Shown in pieces: positions 24,755-32,592 of a stretch of DNA of 33,623 nt. Below the pieces are notes generated by a model. That model was not told the origin of the DNA. It saw only the letters and a program-made list of their open reading frames with translations, and did not search any database. Every line of letters begins with the position of its first letter. The stretch's first letter is position 1. The translations under genes were made by a program, and so were the position numbers. Location: assembly GCA_026399755.1 (NCBI GenBank), contig JAPLQI010000092.1, positions 1 to 33,623 of the forward strand, written 5' to 3'. Source of the DNA: Pseudomonadota bacterium. Its GTDB lineage: Bacteria > Pseudomonadota > Gammaproteobacteria > Burkholderiales > Chitinibacteraceae.

Positions 24755-25729
24755 TCAAAGTTTAATGAACATCTTAATTAAACAAACTGCTCTTACTAAA
24801 ATTACAGCTATACACTTCACATACAATTTTAATGAAAGCTTACTTTTTAATAAAACAGTTAAACTAATACAACTTGATAAAACTCCAAGTGAAGATATCC
24901 ATAATATTTTATTATCAAGAGCACCATTCCATTTAATATAACGTATAAAAACTCCAGAAAAAACAGACAACAAATTATTCTGTGATTTTAAAAAAACAAA
25001 GTCATCATTAAATTTTTCTTTTATAAACTTATCTAGTGCAATGCCTGTATAAATTACCTTATAATAATTTTTATTAATTCGTCTAGTAGTCGAAAATACA
25101 TTATTAACATAATAGTATTTTCCTTCACACACATCAATGAGCTGGGCATAATACATACAAAACCTTGAAATCAACTCATCATCATTTATATTGTCATTAT
25201 TTTCATGCAAAGCATATGCCTTAAGAAACATGTTTTTTTTTGCTAAAAATAAGCCATGTAACCCCCAGCCATCAATGCATGAAGAAAATGCATCCAAACC
25301 TTTAATTGGCCATGTTTCAACATTAAAATAAAAATCACTTTCTGTTTTTTCTCCAATAAAGCGCAATTCAAAGCAGACTATATCAACCTCATCTGTAATT
25401 TTATTTACTGCCAATTCCAATGCATTTATTGAAAAATAGTCATCCGCATCAAGAGCACAAATCAACGCTCCTGTCGCCGCATTTTTTATTCCATTTTCTC
25501 TTGCAGCGGAAGCTCCACTATTTTTTTGTTTCAATAGCTTTATACTAAACCTGCTTGCAGAGTGTGCCGTGATGATATTTTCAACAATACCTATAGTATT
25601 ATCTGTAGAGCCATCATCCACAATAATCCATTCAAAATTGGCGTGTGTTTGCTGACATAATGACCGATAACAATTTTTAATGTTTTTTTCTTCATTAAAT
25701 ACAGGAGTAATCACTGATATTTTAACCAT
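24755..25729 (-). CDS. GT2-family glycosyltransferase
   Basis: 324 residues from the chosen start. GT-A fold: [20 protein letters not shown] at the N-terminus, EWIIVDDGSTDNT (33-45), and a metal-binding DADD (94-97). The C-terminus has a hydrophobic stretch (about residues 270-320), which may anchor it. The ATG at 25744 would give five more residues, but GGAG lies six bases before the ATG at 25729 and gives the normal family start, so I chose 25729; it overlaps the wzx stop by 8 bp. It adds a sugar in the Wzx/Wzy repeat unit; specificity unknown. Confidence 0.87.
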   Translation of the reverse strand: MVKISVITPVFNEEKNIKNCYRSLCQQTHANFEWIIVDDGSTDNTIGIVENIITAHSASRFSIKLLKQKNSGASAARENGIKNAATGALICALDADDYFSINALELAVNKITDEVDIVCFELRFIGEKTESDFYFNVETWPIKGLDAFSSCIDGWGLHGLFLAKKNMFLKAYALHENNDNINDDELISRFCMYYAQLIDVCEGKYYYVNNVFSTTRRINKNYYKVIYTGIALDKFIKEKFNDDFVFLKSQNNLLSVFSGVFIRYIKWNGALDNKILWISSLGVLSSCISLTVLLKSKLSLKLYVKCIAVILVRAVCLIKMFIKL

Positions 25730-27002
25730 GATATGCTCCATCAAGTACGTTCATTTTCTTGCTATGAAAAAAATAAAACTTAATCATAAATAGTAAGTAG
25801 ATAATATAGCAAATTATATATGCGTAATTTGCTCCTACCGCCCCTAGTTTAGGTACAGTTAAAAATGCAATGACAACAAAAATTAAATTCCAAGAAATTT
25901 CTGCTATTGCATTCAGTTTAAAGTAACCTTTTGCCAATAAAATTGTAGCAGGCACAAATGCGGCAACTCGTAAAACGTCCCCAATTAAACGTGTGAGAAA
26001 CAACTCACCCGCGCCTGAAAAATCTTTAGTAAATAGTAATTTTATTATTAATTCCCTAGAGATATAGATACTAACGGCTGCAACTATCATTAATGGCATC
26101 AAAAAATATAGCACATTTTTTGTTTCTTTATTTAGTTCTAATGAGCTGTGTATTGAAGCCACTTTGGGAAAATAATACATCCCTACCCCAATCGTTAATA
26201 TTGAAACATATGCATCAGAAACTCTGATTACGGCTTGCCAAAGACCTGCAGCATCAATAGAAGCATTTTCAGTAATTAAATTCCTAACAATAATCATTGC
26301 GGTTGGACCTGTTAGTGCCCCAATAATTCCCATAAGCATATATCCAACCATTGCTTTTCTTTTTGATGAATCCGCCTTAGCAAACCAATGACGTAATTTA
26401 AACCAAGGTTCTTTATAAACCTTGAGTAATACGACAACGGCAGAAATTCCATTATTTACAGCAACTGCAAATAGGCCACCAGATAGTCCGTAAAGATACA
26501 AACAAGCAATTGAAAAAAATGTTGTGCATATAACACCAATCATGCCGCATGCAATATTTTTTCCATTATCACCCAAGCCATTTAAAACTGACATCAAAAT
26601 GGTGCTTATTGCATTCAGAGGCAAGGCTAAGCCCGTAACGATGATCACCCAATAAAATAATTCATTACCAAAGAGCCAATTAGCAATTTCGTGAGAAAAT
26701 AGTACTGTAATTAATAAAGAAAAAACTAAATTTAATATCAATAAAGAAGTTGAAGCGACCCACCATGGCTGGCATGCCTCAATGCCCTGCTCTTTATTAT
26801 CAGCGGTATATCTGACTACCCCTTGACCTATTTGATTAGCGATTAAACCATTAAGGCCAGCTACAAAATTTTGCAACTGCCCAAGCTGGGCCATACCTGC
26901 AGGGCCTGCATAAATGGCTACACATTTTGAAATAATAAAACCAGCCAACATTCTTAGGAGGGTTAATAGCCCCCCTAAGAGCGCTACATTAAATAATTTC
27001 AT
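25722..27002 (-). CDS. wzx: O-antigen flippase (Wzx)
   Basis: 426 residues with about twelve membrane helices, the standard Wzx length. The N-terminus [20 protein letters not shown] and the following [17 protein letters not shown] resemble the WzxE-type O-antigen translocase branch. It flips undecaprenyl-linked repeat units across the inner membrane to the periplasm. Its ATG overlaps the fdtB stop as ATGA and its stop overlaps the next GT start, so it is in the middle of a tight operon. Genes for 3-amino-3,6-dideoxyhexose synthesis directly upstream suggest that the unit carries such a sugar. Confidence 0.92.
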   Translation of the reverse strand: MKLFNVALLGGLLTLLRMLAGFIISKCVAIYAGPAGMAQLGQLQNFVAGLNGLIANQIGQGVVRYTADNKEQGIEACQPWWVASTSLLILNLVFSLLITVLFSHEIANWLFGNELFYWVIIVTGLALPLNAISTILMSVLNGLGDNGKNIACGMIGVICTTFFSIACLYLYGLSGGLFAVAVNNGISAVVVLLKVYKEPWFKLRHWFAKADSSKRKAMVGYMLMGIIGALTGPTAMIIVRNLITENASIDAAGLWQAVIRVSDAYVSILTIGVGMYYFPKVASIHSSLELNKETKNVLYFLMPLMIVAAVSIYISRELIIKLLFTKDFSGAGELFLTRLIGDVLRVAAFVPATILLAKGYFKLNAIAEISWNLIFVVIAFLTVPKLGAVGANYAYIICYIIYLLFMIKFYFFHSKKMNVLDGAYHG

Positions 27003-28111
27003 ATTTTAAAACTATTCACAATATTAACTACCTGTGTTACTTCCTCATCAGTCATTACTGGTGAAATTGGGATTGATAACACTGATTGATGCAAGTGTTC
27101 AGTTACAGGGAATGAAAGTTGATTCCATTCAGGGTAAGCTTTCTGCTGGTGAGGCGGAATTGGATAATGAATTAAACTTTGAACCCCATGTTGCTCTAAC
27201 CAGCCTTGCAATTCTGAGCGAACGTCGCATTGCACTACAAAAAGATGCCAGACATGTGCTTCATGGAGCTCAACATGCGGTAACACAATAAATGGGTTAT
27301 TAATTTCTGCTAAATATCGACTAGCAATTTTTTGACGATGCTGTGTCTCCGCATCTAAATATGGCAATTTTACTTGCAACATAGCCGCTTGCATTTCATC
27401 TAGGCGGCTATTTAGTCCTTGATAAATATTTTCATATTTTTTATGCGAGCCATAATTTCTTAAAGCACAAATAACCTGAGCTAATTCATCATTGTTTGTT
27501 GTGATTGCACCCGCATCACCCAATGCACCAAAATTTTTTCCGGGATAAAAACTAAATCCGGCAGCATCTCCCCAACTCCCCGCTTTTTTACCTGCCACAC
27601 TCGCCCCATGCGACTGAGCACAATCTTCAAGCACAAGTAAACCAGACTCTTGCGCTATGGACATAATATCTGCCATTGGCGCTAATTGCCCATATAGATG
27701 AACAGGTAATATTGCTTTGGTCTTATTTGTAATTGCCGCTTTTATACCATCAGCTGTTAAATTAAACGTAAGATGACTAGGCTCCACCAATACAGGTACT
27801 AAGCCATTAGCGCTAATTGCAAGGATAGACGCAATATAGGTATTAGCCTGAACAATGATTTCATCCCCAGTTTTTAACTTACCCAGCTCCTTCCACGCTC
27901 TGAGCACTAAAATTAGTGCATCTAATCCATTAGCAACGCCAATTGCGTATCTCGTGCCACAGTAATTTGCAAATGAAGATTCGAATGCTTTTAATTCAGC
28001 GCCCATAATGTACCAACCAGAATCTAATGTGCGAGTAAATGCCTCGATCAGACCTGTACGGTGCGCTTGGTTTATTGCTTTTAAATCTAAAAAAGGAATA
28101 TTCTTATTCAT
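26999..28111 (-). CDS. fdtB: dTDP-3-keto-6-deoxyhexose 3-aminotransferase (FdtB-like)
   Basis: 370 residues, DegT/DnrJ/EryC1 PLP sugar aminotransferase. [11 protein letters not shown] (5-15), [16 protein letters not shown] (29-44), the PLP-contact D163 ([10 protein letters not shown]) and Schiff-base K192 ([15 protein letters not shown]) are all present. [18 protein letters not shown] is the conserved helix. It would place an amino group at C3 of the keto-sugar made by the FdtA-like isomerase, giving dTDP-Fuc3N or dTDP-Qui3N. Start and stop overlap neighbours by a few bases (TAATG with the acetyltransferase, ATGA with wzx). The FdtB/QdtB choice depends on the isomerase product. Confidence 0.88.
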   Translation of the reverse strand: MNKNIPFLDLKAINQAHRTGLIEAFTRTLDSGWYIMGAELKAFESSFANYCGTRYAIGVANGLDALILVLRAWKELGKLKTGDEIIVQANTYIASILAISANGLVPVLVEPSHLTFNLTADGIKAAITNKTKAILPVHLYGQLAPMADIMSIAQESGLLVLEDCAQSHGASVAGKKAGSWGDAAGFSFYPGKNFGALGDAGAITTNNDELAQVICALRNYGSHKKYENIYQGLNSRLDEMQAAMLQVKLPYLDAETQHRQKIASRYLAEINNPFIVLPHVELHEAHVWHLFVVQCDVRSELQGWLEQHGVQSLIHYPIPPHQQKAYPEWNQLSFPVTEHLHQSVLSIPISPVMTDEEVTQVVNIVNSFKI

Positions 28112-28827
28112 TACTCAAGCCCTCTTACAAATCGTGCAGGCACTCCGGCCACAAGTGTTTTTTCTTTCACATCTTTTGTGACCACTGAACCCGCAGCAAT
28201 TGTAGCCCCTGCTCCAATTTTAATTGCTGGCAATAGAGATGCCCCAACGCCAATTACTACATTGTCTTCAATTGTTGGGCCAACAACGTGCGTCGAATAT
28301 CCATCTCTAACCACATTATCATTTGTTGTTCCTACATGAAGGCTGATAAAAACATCATTACCTACTACTGCATTTCCGGTTATATGACTGCAATCCATAA
28401 TTTTTGTGCGATCACCAATTTTTGTATTGTAATTAACTGTTACATAACGACTTAAAATACAATAGCTTCCAACCGAACATTTTTCACGAATAGATGCTCC
28501 ATCCCCCAATAATGTATTATTTCCAATAACTACATCATAAAAAACAACTGAATTAGGCCCAATAGAGCACTCATCACCAATAGTGACATGCCGTTCAAAC
28601 TCTGGCTGGCGTGCAAGAGCTCCAGCGCCTTTAGGCTCTTTACCAATAAATGCGCCAGGAAACACTTCTACCGCATATCCCAATACCACCCCATCTGCAA
28701 TAACCGTATGTGGATGAATTACGCAATTATCACCAATTATGCATTCCCCAATAACAGCAAATGGCATTACAATCACATTGTTGCCTAACTTTGCATTTTC
28801 AGAAACAATAGAAGAAGGGTGTATCAT
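28111..28827 (-). CDS. hexapeptide-repeat sugar N-acetyltransferase (FdtC/QdtC role)
   Basis: 238 residues of left-handed beta-helix made of hexapeptide turns (for example [18 protein letters not shown], then IGPNSV and IGVGAS). The closing segment [20 protein letters not shown] and [13 protein letters not shown] is the usual acetyl-CoA-side end of trimeric acetyltransferases. Being between fdtA and fdtB, it probably acetylates the 3-amino group to give dTDP-Fuc3NAc (or Qui3NAc). It is linked to both neighbours by TAATG stop-start overlaps. The N-terminal 100 residues are also hexapeptide coil. It could instead be an O-acetyltransferase, but the context makes the N-acetyl role likelier. Confidence 0.82.
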   Translation of the reverse strand: MIHPSSIVSENAKLGNNVIVMPFAVIGECIIGDNCVIHPHTVIADGVVLGYAVEVFPGAFIGKEPKGAGALARQPEFERHVTIGDECSIGPNSVVFYDVVIGNNTLLGDGASIREKCSVGSYCILSRYVTVNYNTKIGDRTKIMDCSHITGNAVVGNDVFISLHVGTTNDNVVRDGYSTHVVGPTIEDNVVIGVGASLLPAIKIGAGATIAAGSVVTKDVKEKTLVAGVPARFVRGLE

Positions 28828-29231
28828 TATTTATTACTCTCATTTTTATTTATAAATTCTTCATGGCTTCGAATATAATCTGACTCATCGTAATAATCAT
28901 CAGCCAATACCATTAACACGCAATCTTCACTAAAATCATACATTTCGTGCCAAATCATAGGATCAATGATTAAGCCCTGTGCAGGATTATCTAATATCAA
29001 CTCTATTTTTTCTTTACCGTCATCAAGATGAAAACGACAGCTGCCTATCATTACAATAGCAACTTGCTTTAACTTTTTGTGCGCATGATATCCTCTACGA
29101 ACACCTTCTTTTGTACCAAAAAGATAATAAACACGTTTAATTGGAAAAGGAATATTTTTTTCTTCTTCCAAAGCAACTAAGGAGCCACGCTCATCACCAT
29201 GTTTTTGTAATTGTATTAATTTTAATTGCAT
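28827..29231 (-). CDS. fdtA: dTDP-4-keto-6-deoxyglucose 3,4-ketoisomerase (FdtA-like cupin)
   Basis: 134 residues, a WxcM-like single-domain cupin. DERGSLVALEEEKNIPFPIK (13-32), VRRGYHAHKKLKQ (44-56, with the active-site histidine pair H49 and H51), DDGKEKIEL and IWHEMYDF (93-100) match the FdtA/QdtA family. It moves the keto group from C4 to C3 of dTDP-4-keto-6-deoxyglucose, supplied by RmlA and RmlB. Overall wording looks closer to FdtA (galacto product, leading to Fuc3NAc) than QdtA, but the deciding residues cannot be judged safely by eye. GAGAG lies just before the ATG. Nine bases separate it from rmlC. Confidence 0.87.
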   Translation of the reverse strand: MQLKLIQLQKHGDERGSLVALEEEKNIPFPIKRVYYLFGTKEGVRRGYHAHKKLKQVAIVMIGSCRFHLDDGKEKIELILDNPAQGLIIDPMIWHEMYDFSEDCVLMVLADDYYDESDYIRSHEEFINKNESNK

Positions 29232-29240
29232 TTTATTCTC

Positions 29241-29786
29241 TCAACTAAATTTTTCTGCATTTGCAAATGGCAACCCACACTCATCTTTTTCGGAAACAAT
29301 TGGATGATAAGATAGCGGCCATTGAATATTTAAATCCTTATCATCCCAAATAATTGTACGCTCACCTTCTGGATACCAAAAATCGGTCGATTTATAATGT
29401 AAATCTGCGGTTGGGGATAACACATAAAAACCATGGGCAAAGCCCTCAGGTATCCATAATTGCTCATGATTTTCTGATGACAATATTCTTCCGGTCCATT
29501 GACCAAAAGTTGCAGAACCTGTTCTTAAGTCTACAGCCACATCAAAAACTTCACCTTGAGTCACTCGAACCAGTTTGCCCTGTGGTTTTCCAATTTGATA
29601 ATGCAAGCCACGCAAGACACGATGCATGGAATGGGAGTGATTATCCTGCACAAAATTAACAGATCTACCCAATTGATCTTCAAATTTTTGCTGATTAAAA
29701 CTCTCCAGAAAATAGCCCCGGCTGTCATAATAAATATTAGGTAAAATGACTTTTACATCAGGAATAGTGGTATCGACTATTTTCAT
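29241..29786 (-). CDS. rmlC: dTDP-4-dehydrorhamnose 3,5-epimerase (RmlC)
   Basis: 181 residues from the chosen ATG, the standard RmlC length. DSRGYFLESFNQQKFEDQLG near the start, FVQDNHSHSMHRVLRGLHYQ (with the catalytic His of GLHYQ), GEVFDVAVDLRTGSATFGQW, LWIPEGFAHGFYVLS and YKSTDFWYPEGERTI are the family motifs. It epimerises C3 and C5 of dTDP-4-keto-6-deoxyglucose on the way to L-rhamnose. An upstream ATG at 29813 would add nine residues with no ribosome binding site, whereas GGAAG precedes the ATG at 29786. It is AT-rich compared with rmlA, and it sits on the composition boundary of the locus. Its usual partner rmlD is frameshifted in this window. Confidence 0.92.
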   Translation of the reverse strand: MKIVDTTIPDVKVILPNIYYDSRGYFLESFNQQKFEDQLGRSVNFVQDNHSHSMHRVLRGLHYQIGKPQGKLVRVTQGEVFDVAVDLRTGSATFGQWTGRILSSENHEQLWIPEGFAHGFYVLSPTADLHYKSTDFWYPEGERTIIWDDKDLNIQWPLSYHPIVSEKDECGLPFANAEKFS

Positions 29787-29847
29787 AATGTCTTCCTTTT
29801 TATTTAAAACCACAAAAATTCAAAAACATTTATAAAACCGTCGATGG

Positions 29848-30753
29848 TTAACCGTTCTTTTCACTCAATATTTTAAGCAAATACTGCCCATAGGCATTTT
29901 TCTTTAAGGGCTGGGATAGTTTCTCTATTTGTGTGGCATCAATCCAACCAGAGCGGTATGCTATTTCTTCAGGGCAGCAGACTTTTAAGCCTTGGCGCGA
30001 CTCAATAGTTTGGATGAACTGGCTGGCCTCCAGCATCGACTCATGTGTTCCTGTATCTAGCCAGGCGTACCCACGGCCCATGGTTTGTACGTCTAGCTCG
30101 CCCATGGCTAGGTAAGCGGCATTTACGTCAGTTATTTCTAACTCGCCACGAGGAGATGGCTTAATTGCCTTAGCAATTTCTATTACGCGGTTGTCGTAGA
30201 AATAGAGGCCTGTTACGGCGTAGTTTGATTTCGGCTGCACTGGTTTTTCTTCTAAGCTGACGGCCTTGCCTTGTTCGTCGAATTCCACCACGCCATAGCG
30301 CTCAGGATCGGTAACGCGGTAGGCAAATACGCTGGCACCGCTGGTTTTGGCCGATGCTGCTTGCAGTAATCCAGCAAAATCGTGGCCGTAATAGATGTTG
30401 TCACCCAGCACTAGGGCGCAATTGTCCTTGCCAATAAATTCTTCGCCAATGATAAACGCTTGGGCAAGGCCGTCTGGGCTGGCTTGCACGGCGTATTGCA
30501 GCTGGATGCCCCACTGGCTACCGTCTCCCAGCAATTGTTCAAAGCGCGGGGTATCTTGTGGGGTGGAGATGATTAATATGTCTTTAATGCCCGCCAACAG
30601 CAAGGTGCAGAGCGGGTAGTAAATCATCGGCTTATCGTAAATAGGTAGTAGCTGTTTACTAACAGCCAACGTAGCTGGGTAGAGGCGTGTGCCGCTGCCA
30701 CCGGCGAGGATAATGCCTTTGCGAGTTGATGTGCTTGTATTAGAAGTTGTCAT
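29848..30753 (-). CDS. rmlA: glucose-1-phosphate thymidylyltransferase (RmlA)
   Basis: 301 residues. [20 protein letters not shown] (12-31) is the nucleotide-binding signature, followed by [30 protein letters not shown] (about 115-127) holds the metal-binding Asp, and [15 protein letters not shown] and ELEITDVN are further hallmarks. It makes dTDP-glucose from dTTP and glucose-1-phosphate, the entry step for both rhamnose and 3-acetamido-sugars. GAGAAAAAC precedes the ATG. Its composition is clearly GC-richer than the genes downstream from rmlC on. A nucleotidyltransferase pseudogene and a dispersed palindrome lie between it and rmlD. Confidence 0.95.
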   Translation of the reverse strand: MTTSNTSTSTRKGIILAGGSGTRLYPATLAVSKQLLPIYDKPMIYYPLCTLLLAGIKDILIISTPQDTPRFEQLLGDGSQWGIQLQYAVQASPDGLAQAFIIGEEFIGKDNCALVLGDNIYYGHDFAGLLQAASAKTSGASVFAYRVTDPERYGVVEFDEQGKAVSLEEKPVQPKSNYAVTGLYFYDNRVIEIAKAIKPSPRGELEITDVNAAYLAMGELDVQTMGRGYAWLDTGTHESMLEASQFIQTIESRQGLKVCCPEEIAYRSGWIDATQIEKLSQPLKKNAYGQYLLKILSEKNG

Positions 30754-30770
30754 GTTTTTCTCGTTTACGG

Positions 30771-31025
30771 TTATCTGGCGGGTTTCACCCGCCCTACAAA
30801 TTCATATTGCTTATCAGGTGGTCCCTGCATTTTCAGGAGGATCTCGTGCAGCAAATCGCTGAGTAGCTCATAGCGCTCAAGCGGATCAATCCCCGGTAGC
30901 AACGCAATAGCCACATCTCAATCAATTTGTGCATGCTCTAGCCCTTTAACACGGCTACCTACCAATACAGCAAAAGCAATCTTCGGGCTAAGCGCCAAGC
31001 AATCACACAAGCGCTGCAGTGACAT
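30771..31025 (-). pseudogene. nucleotidyltransferase (MntA-like) remnant with in-frame stop
   Basis: An 84-codon frame starts at the ATG 31025-31023, which shares a base with the rmlD stop (TAATG). Translation gives KIAFAVLVGSRVKGLEHAQI then D, a TGA at 30920-30918 (codon 36) and DVAIALLPG. This is the GS...D-x-D motif of small Pol-beta-type nucleotidyltransferases such as MntA antitoxins; the residue at the stop is usually Trp (TGG), so a single G-to-A change explains it. After the stop the frame continues with PLERYELLSDLLHEILLKMQ and ends in codons formed by the dispersed palindrome. No partner HEPN-like toxin gene is visible. It is probably a decayed cassette. Family call is by motif only. 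Confidence 0.6.
30778..30797. repeat. dispersed palindrome, second exact copy
   Basis: GCGGGTTTCACCCGCCCTAC. The first 15 bases are the exact reverse complement of 14424-14438, and the CACCCGCCCTAC part also occurs at 1861-1872. It lies just upstream of rmlA (minus strand) and forms the last codons of the nucleotidyltransferase remnant. Confidence 0.7.
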
Positions 31026-31294
31026 TATTTTTTGCTCAGCAAGGTCATCACTTGCATCACGCCGTCTTGCCAGTCTGGCAGGCAAAGACCAAATGCCGCT
31101 TGTAGCTTTTCTGTGCTTAGCTGTGAATTTGCTGGCCTTGGTGCGGGTAAGGGGTAAGCGCTGGTTGGGATGGGGAGAATTTGTGTAGCTTTAACTGGAA
31201 CGTCAGCCGCTTTTGCTCGCTCAACCACGCTCTCTGCATAGCCATGCCACGTTGTACTTCCAGCGGCAACTAGATGATAAGTACCATATAAGAC

Positions 31295-31321
31295 AGGGAG
31301 TGGGGAGTCGGGAGTTAGGGA
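31295..31321. repeat. GGGAGT-type heptamers inside rmlD
   Basis: AGGGAGTGGGGAGTCGGGAG then TTAGGGA: about four imperfect 7-base units. On the minus strand they encode roughly SLTPDSPLP in frame in rmlD, between EQ and VLYGTYHLVAAG, a place where RmlD normally has a short loop. Same motif family as the arrays at 31949, 32433 and 32557. Confidence 0.75.
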
Positions 31322-31896
31322 TTGCTCCGAGGCTAAAATTTGCCGAATCGCATGAGCGGTCACATCGGCCAATAAGCTTGCCGCAGTCGGCGCGCCGTGT
31401 TGGTCGACGATGATTTTTAGCTCTTCCCGTTCACCTGCCAAACGCAAGATAGTTTTTAAAAAGTTGCCACCGTGTGCACCAAATACCCAGCTGGTTCTGA
31501 ATATCAGATGTCGAGGATTTGCGGCAGCAATCGCCAGCTCACCGGCTAGCTTGGTTTTGCCATATACAGACTGCGGGTTCGGCGTGTCGGTTTCGCTATA
31601 CCAACCGCCTTTTGTGCCATCAAACACATAATCGGTGGAGTAATGCACCAATAGCGCACCTATCTTCGCCGCTTCCTCTGCAAAGATTTGCGGGGCGATT
31701 GTATTGATTGCGTGTGCTAGCTCTGGCTCGCTTTCAGCCTTATCCACCGCAGTATGCGCTGCAGGGTTCACAATCACATGCGGCTGTACTCTGGCAACCA
31801 GTGCACGTATCGCCTCTGGATTGCTCAAATCACAGTCTTCCCGATCAACCGCAATCACAGAGCCAAGCACGGCTAGGCTGCGTTGCAGCTCGAAAC

Positions 31897-31934
31897 CGAG
31901 TTGGCCGTTTTTGCCCGAGTTGGCCGTTTTTGCC
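31897..31934. repeat. 19-bp perfect tandem duplication in rmlD
   Basis: CGAGTTGGCCGTTTTTGCC occurs at 31897-31915 and again, without a gap, at 31916-31934. On the minus strand each copy encodes the GKNGQL part of the Rossmann loop, but in two different frames, because 19 is not a multiple of three. Confidence 0.95.
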
Positions 31935-31948
31935 GGTAAGCAAAATGC

Positions 31949-31976
31949 GGGGAGTGGGGAGTAGGGAGTAGGGAGT
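31949..31976. repeat. four tandem heptamers at the left end of the cassette
   Basis: GGGGAGT, GGGGAGT, AGGGAGT, AGGGAGT, directly adjoining rmlD sequence at 31946. On the minus strand they encode the YSLLPTP part of the new rmlD leader. Confidence 0.85.
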
Positions 31977-32045
31977 CAAGGCCATGTCCGTTACGCTTAA
32001 TGTCATTGAGGTTTATGCTTGAAATTTTTGTTCATATCGTTGTCA

Positions 32046-32414
32046 TCACTCATCATCGTGTACCTTTTGAGCAATTTTTCTATGTAAACCACTCAATAAT
32101 TTTCCAACTTTATCTACTTGCCCAAATAAACAACAATCCACTTGCACATAAGCAAGCATTGCCGAAATTTCGACTTGCGTATCAAGCTCACTTAAAGAAC
32201 CACGGGCAATATTGAGAAAGCGCAGATATTCTCTGGATGTTCCACGCGCCACACCTTCGGCAATATTTGAAGGGATAGAGACGGATGCCCGCCGCATCTG
32301 ACTACTCAAGCCATAGACCTCTTCACGAGGAAATTGAGCCGTCGTTTGATACACCATCTTCACCAACAACATCGACTGCTGCCATGTTTCCAGTGATTTA
32401 TGCGGTTTATCCAC
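32046..32414 (-). CDS. four-helix-bundle protein (S23/Avd-like)
   Basis: 122 residues. The core wording [20 protein letters not shown] then SNIAEGVAR matches the four-helix-bundle family (23S rRNA intervening-sequence protein type, also related to the Avd accessory of diversity-generating retroelements). The protein is helical throughout and ends [10 protein letters not shown]. Its function is not established; family members are small, often pentameric, basic proteins. The start is GTG at 32414, with GGAG eight bases upstream; a longer frame back to 32555 is only the translation of the heptamer array (NSQLPTP repeats) and is rejected. It lies between rmlB and rmlD, inside the repeat-bounded cassette, and has no evident link to sugar synthesis. 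No reverse transcriptase or 23S gene is nearby. Confidence 0.85.
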   Translation of the reverse strand: MDKPHKSLETWQQSMLLVKMVYQTTAQFPREEVYGLSSQMRRASVSIPSNIAEGVARGTSREYLRFLNIARGSLSELDTQVEISAMLAYVQVDCCLFGQVDKVGKLLSGLHRKIAQKVHDDE

Positions 32415-32432
32415 TTTATTACTCCAAAGAGG

Positions 32433-32502
32433 TTGGGAGTTGGGAGTTGGGAGTTGGGAGTTGGGAGTTGGGAGTTGGGAGTTGGGAGTTGGGAGTTGGG
32501 AG
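32433..32502. repeat. ten perfect tandem TTGGGAG heptamers
   Basis: The 7-base unit TTGGGAG is repeated ten times without error (70 bp). It lies 18 bases upstream of the GTG start of the four-helix-bundle gene, so changes in copy number could alter spacing between any promoter and that start. Because 3 x 7 = 21, the array reads as a seven-residue peptide repeat (NSQLPTP) in an open frame. Confidence 0.97.
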
Positions 32503-32556
32503 TTTATAGATTTTTCGCCAAAGCAAAACATCTCCACAAGCCCTCTCTCAATCATA

Positions 32557-32590
32557 TCCTACTCCCCACTCACTAATCCCTACTCCCCGC
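32557..32590. repeat. inverted GGGAGT-type heptamers at the right end of the cassette
   Basis: CCTACTCCCCACTCACTAAT then CCCTACTCCCCGC. On the minus strand these are GGGGAGT/AGGGATT/AGTGAGT/GGGGAGT-like units, in the opposite orientation to those at 31949-31976. The last nine bases are the inverted partner of 31947-31955. They start two bases after the rmlB stop codon on the minus strand. Confidence 0.75.
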
Positions 32591-32592
32591 CC

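Larger units (their letters stand above)
31025..31985 (-). pseudogene. rmlD: dTDP-4-dehydrorhamnose reductase, frameshifted by a 19-bp duplication (RmlD)
   Basis: Most of RmlD is intact: STDYVFDG, SVYGKTKLAGE (YxxxK), FRTSWVFGAHGGNF, LVAAGSTTWHGYA and the C-terminal RPANSQLSTEKL motif. It would reduce dTDP-4-keto-rhamnose to dTDP-L-rhamnose. The 5' end is disturbed. Frame one starts at ATG 31985 and reads MALTPYSLLPTP from heptamer repeats, then RILLTGKNGQLG, the NADPH loop. A 19-bp unit (31897-31915) is tandemly repeated (31916-31934), which shifts the frame by +1; the rest, SGKNGQLGFELQRSLA, continues in another frame. The first usable start in that frame is a GTG at 31870, after the Rossmann loop. 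A second heptamer stretch adds about nine residues (SLTPDSPLP) at 31295-31321. Probably inactive as it stands, but loss of one 19-bp copy would restore a 313-residue protein. Confidence 0.85.
31947..32590 (-). mobile_element. 644-bp four-helix-bundle cassette bounded by inverted heptamer repeats
   Basis: GCGGGGAGT at 31947-31955 and its exact reverse complement ACTCCCCGC at 32582-32590 bound a segment that holds one gene (32046-32414) and an internal heptamer array. Left of it rmlD sequence begins at its normal third codon (ATT TTG CTT ACC GGC); right of it rmlB ends three bases away. So the segment sits exactly between rmlB and the body of rmlD and has displaced the native rmlD start. No transposase is encoded and no clear target duplication is seen, so how it moved is unknown. 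The boundary heptamers (GGGGAGT, AGGGAGT) match those in rmlD. Whether it is a mobile unit is inference. Confidence 0.5.

Noticed and set aside
31897-31934. Programmed ribosomal frameshift at the AAAAAC runs in rmlD
   Set aside because: The runs resemble -1 slippery sites, but restoring the RmlD frame needs +1. The tandem duplication explains the break more simply.
32433-32502. CRISPR array
   Set aside because: Units are 7 bases with no spacers, so it is a simple tandem repeat.
32415-32555. N-terminal extension of the four-helix-bundle protein with NSQLPTP repeats
   Set aside because: It is the translation of the heptamer array. A GTG with GGAG eight bases upstream at 32414 gives the normal family start.
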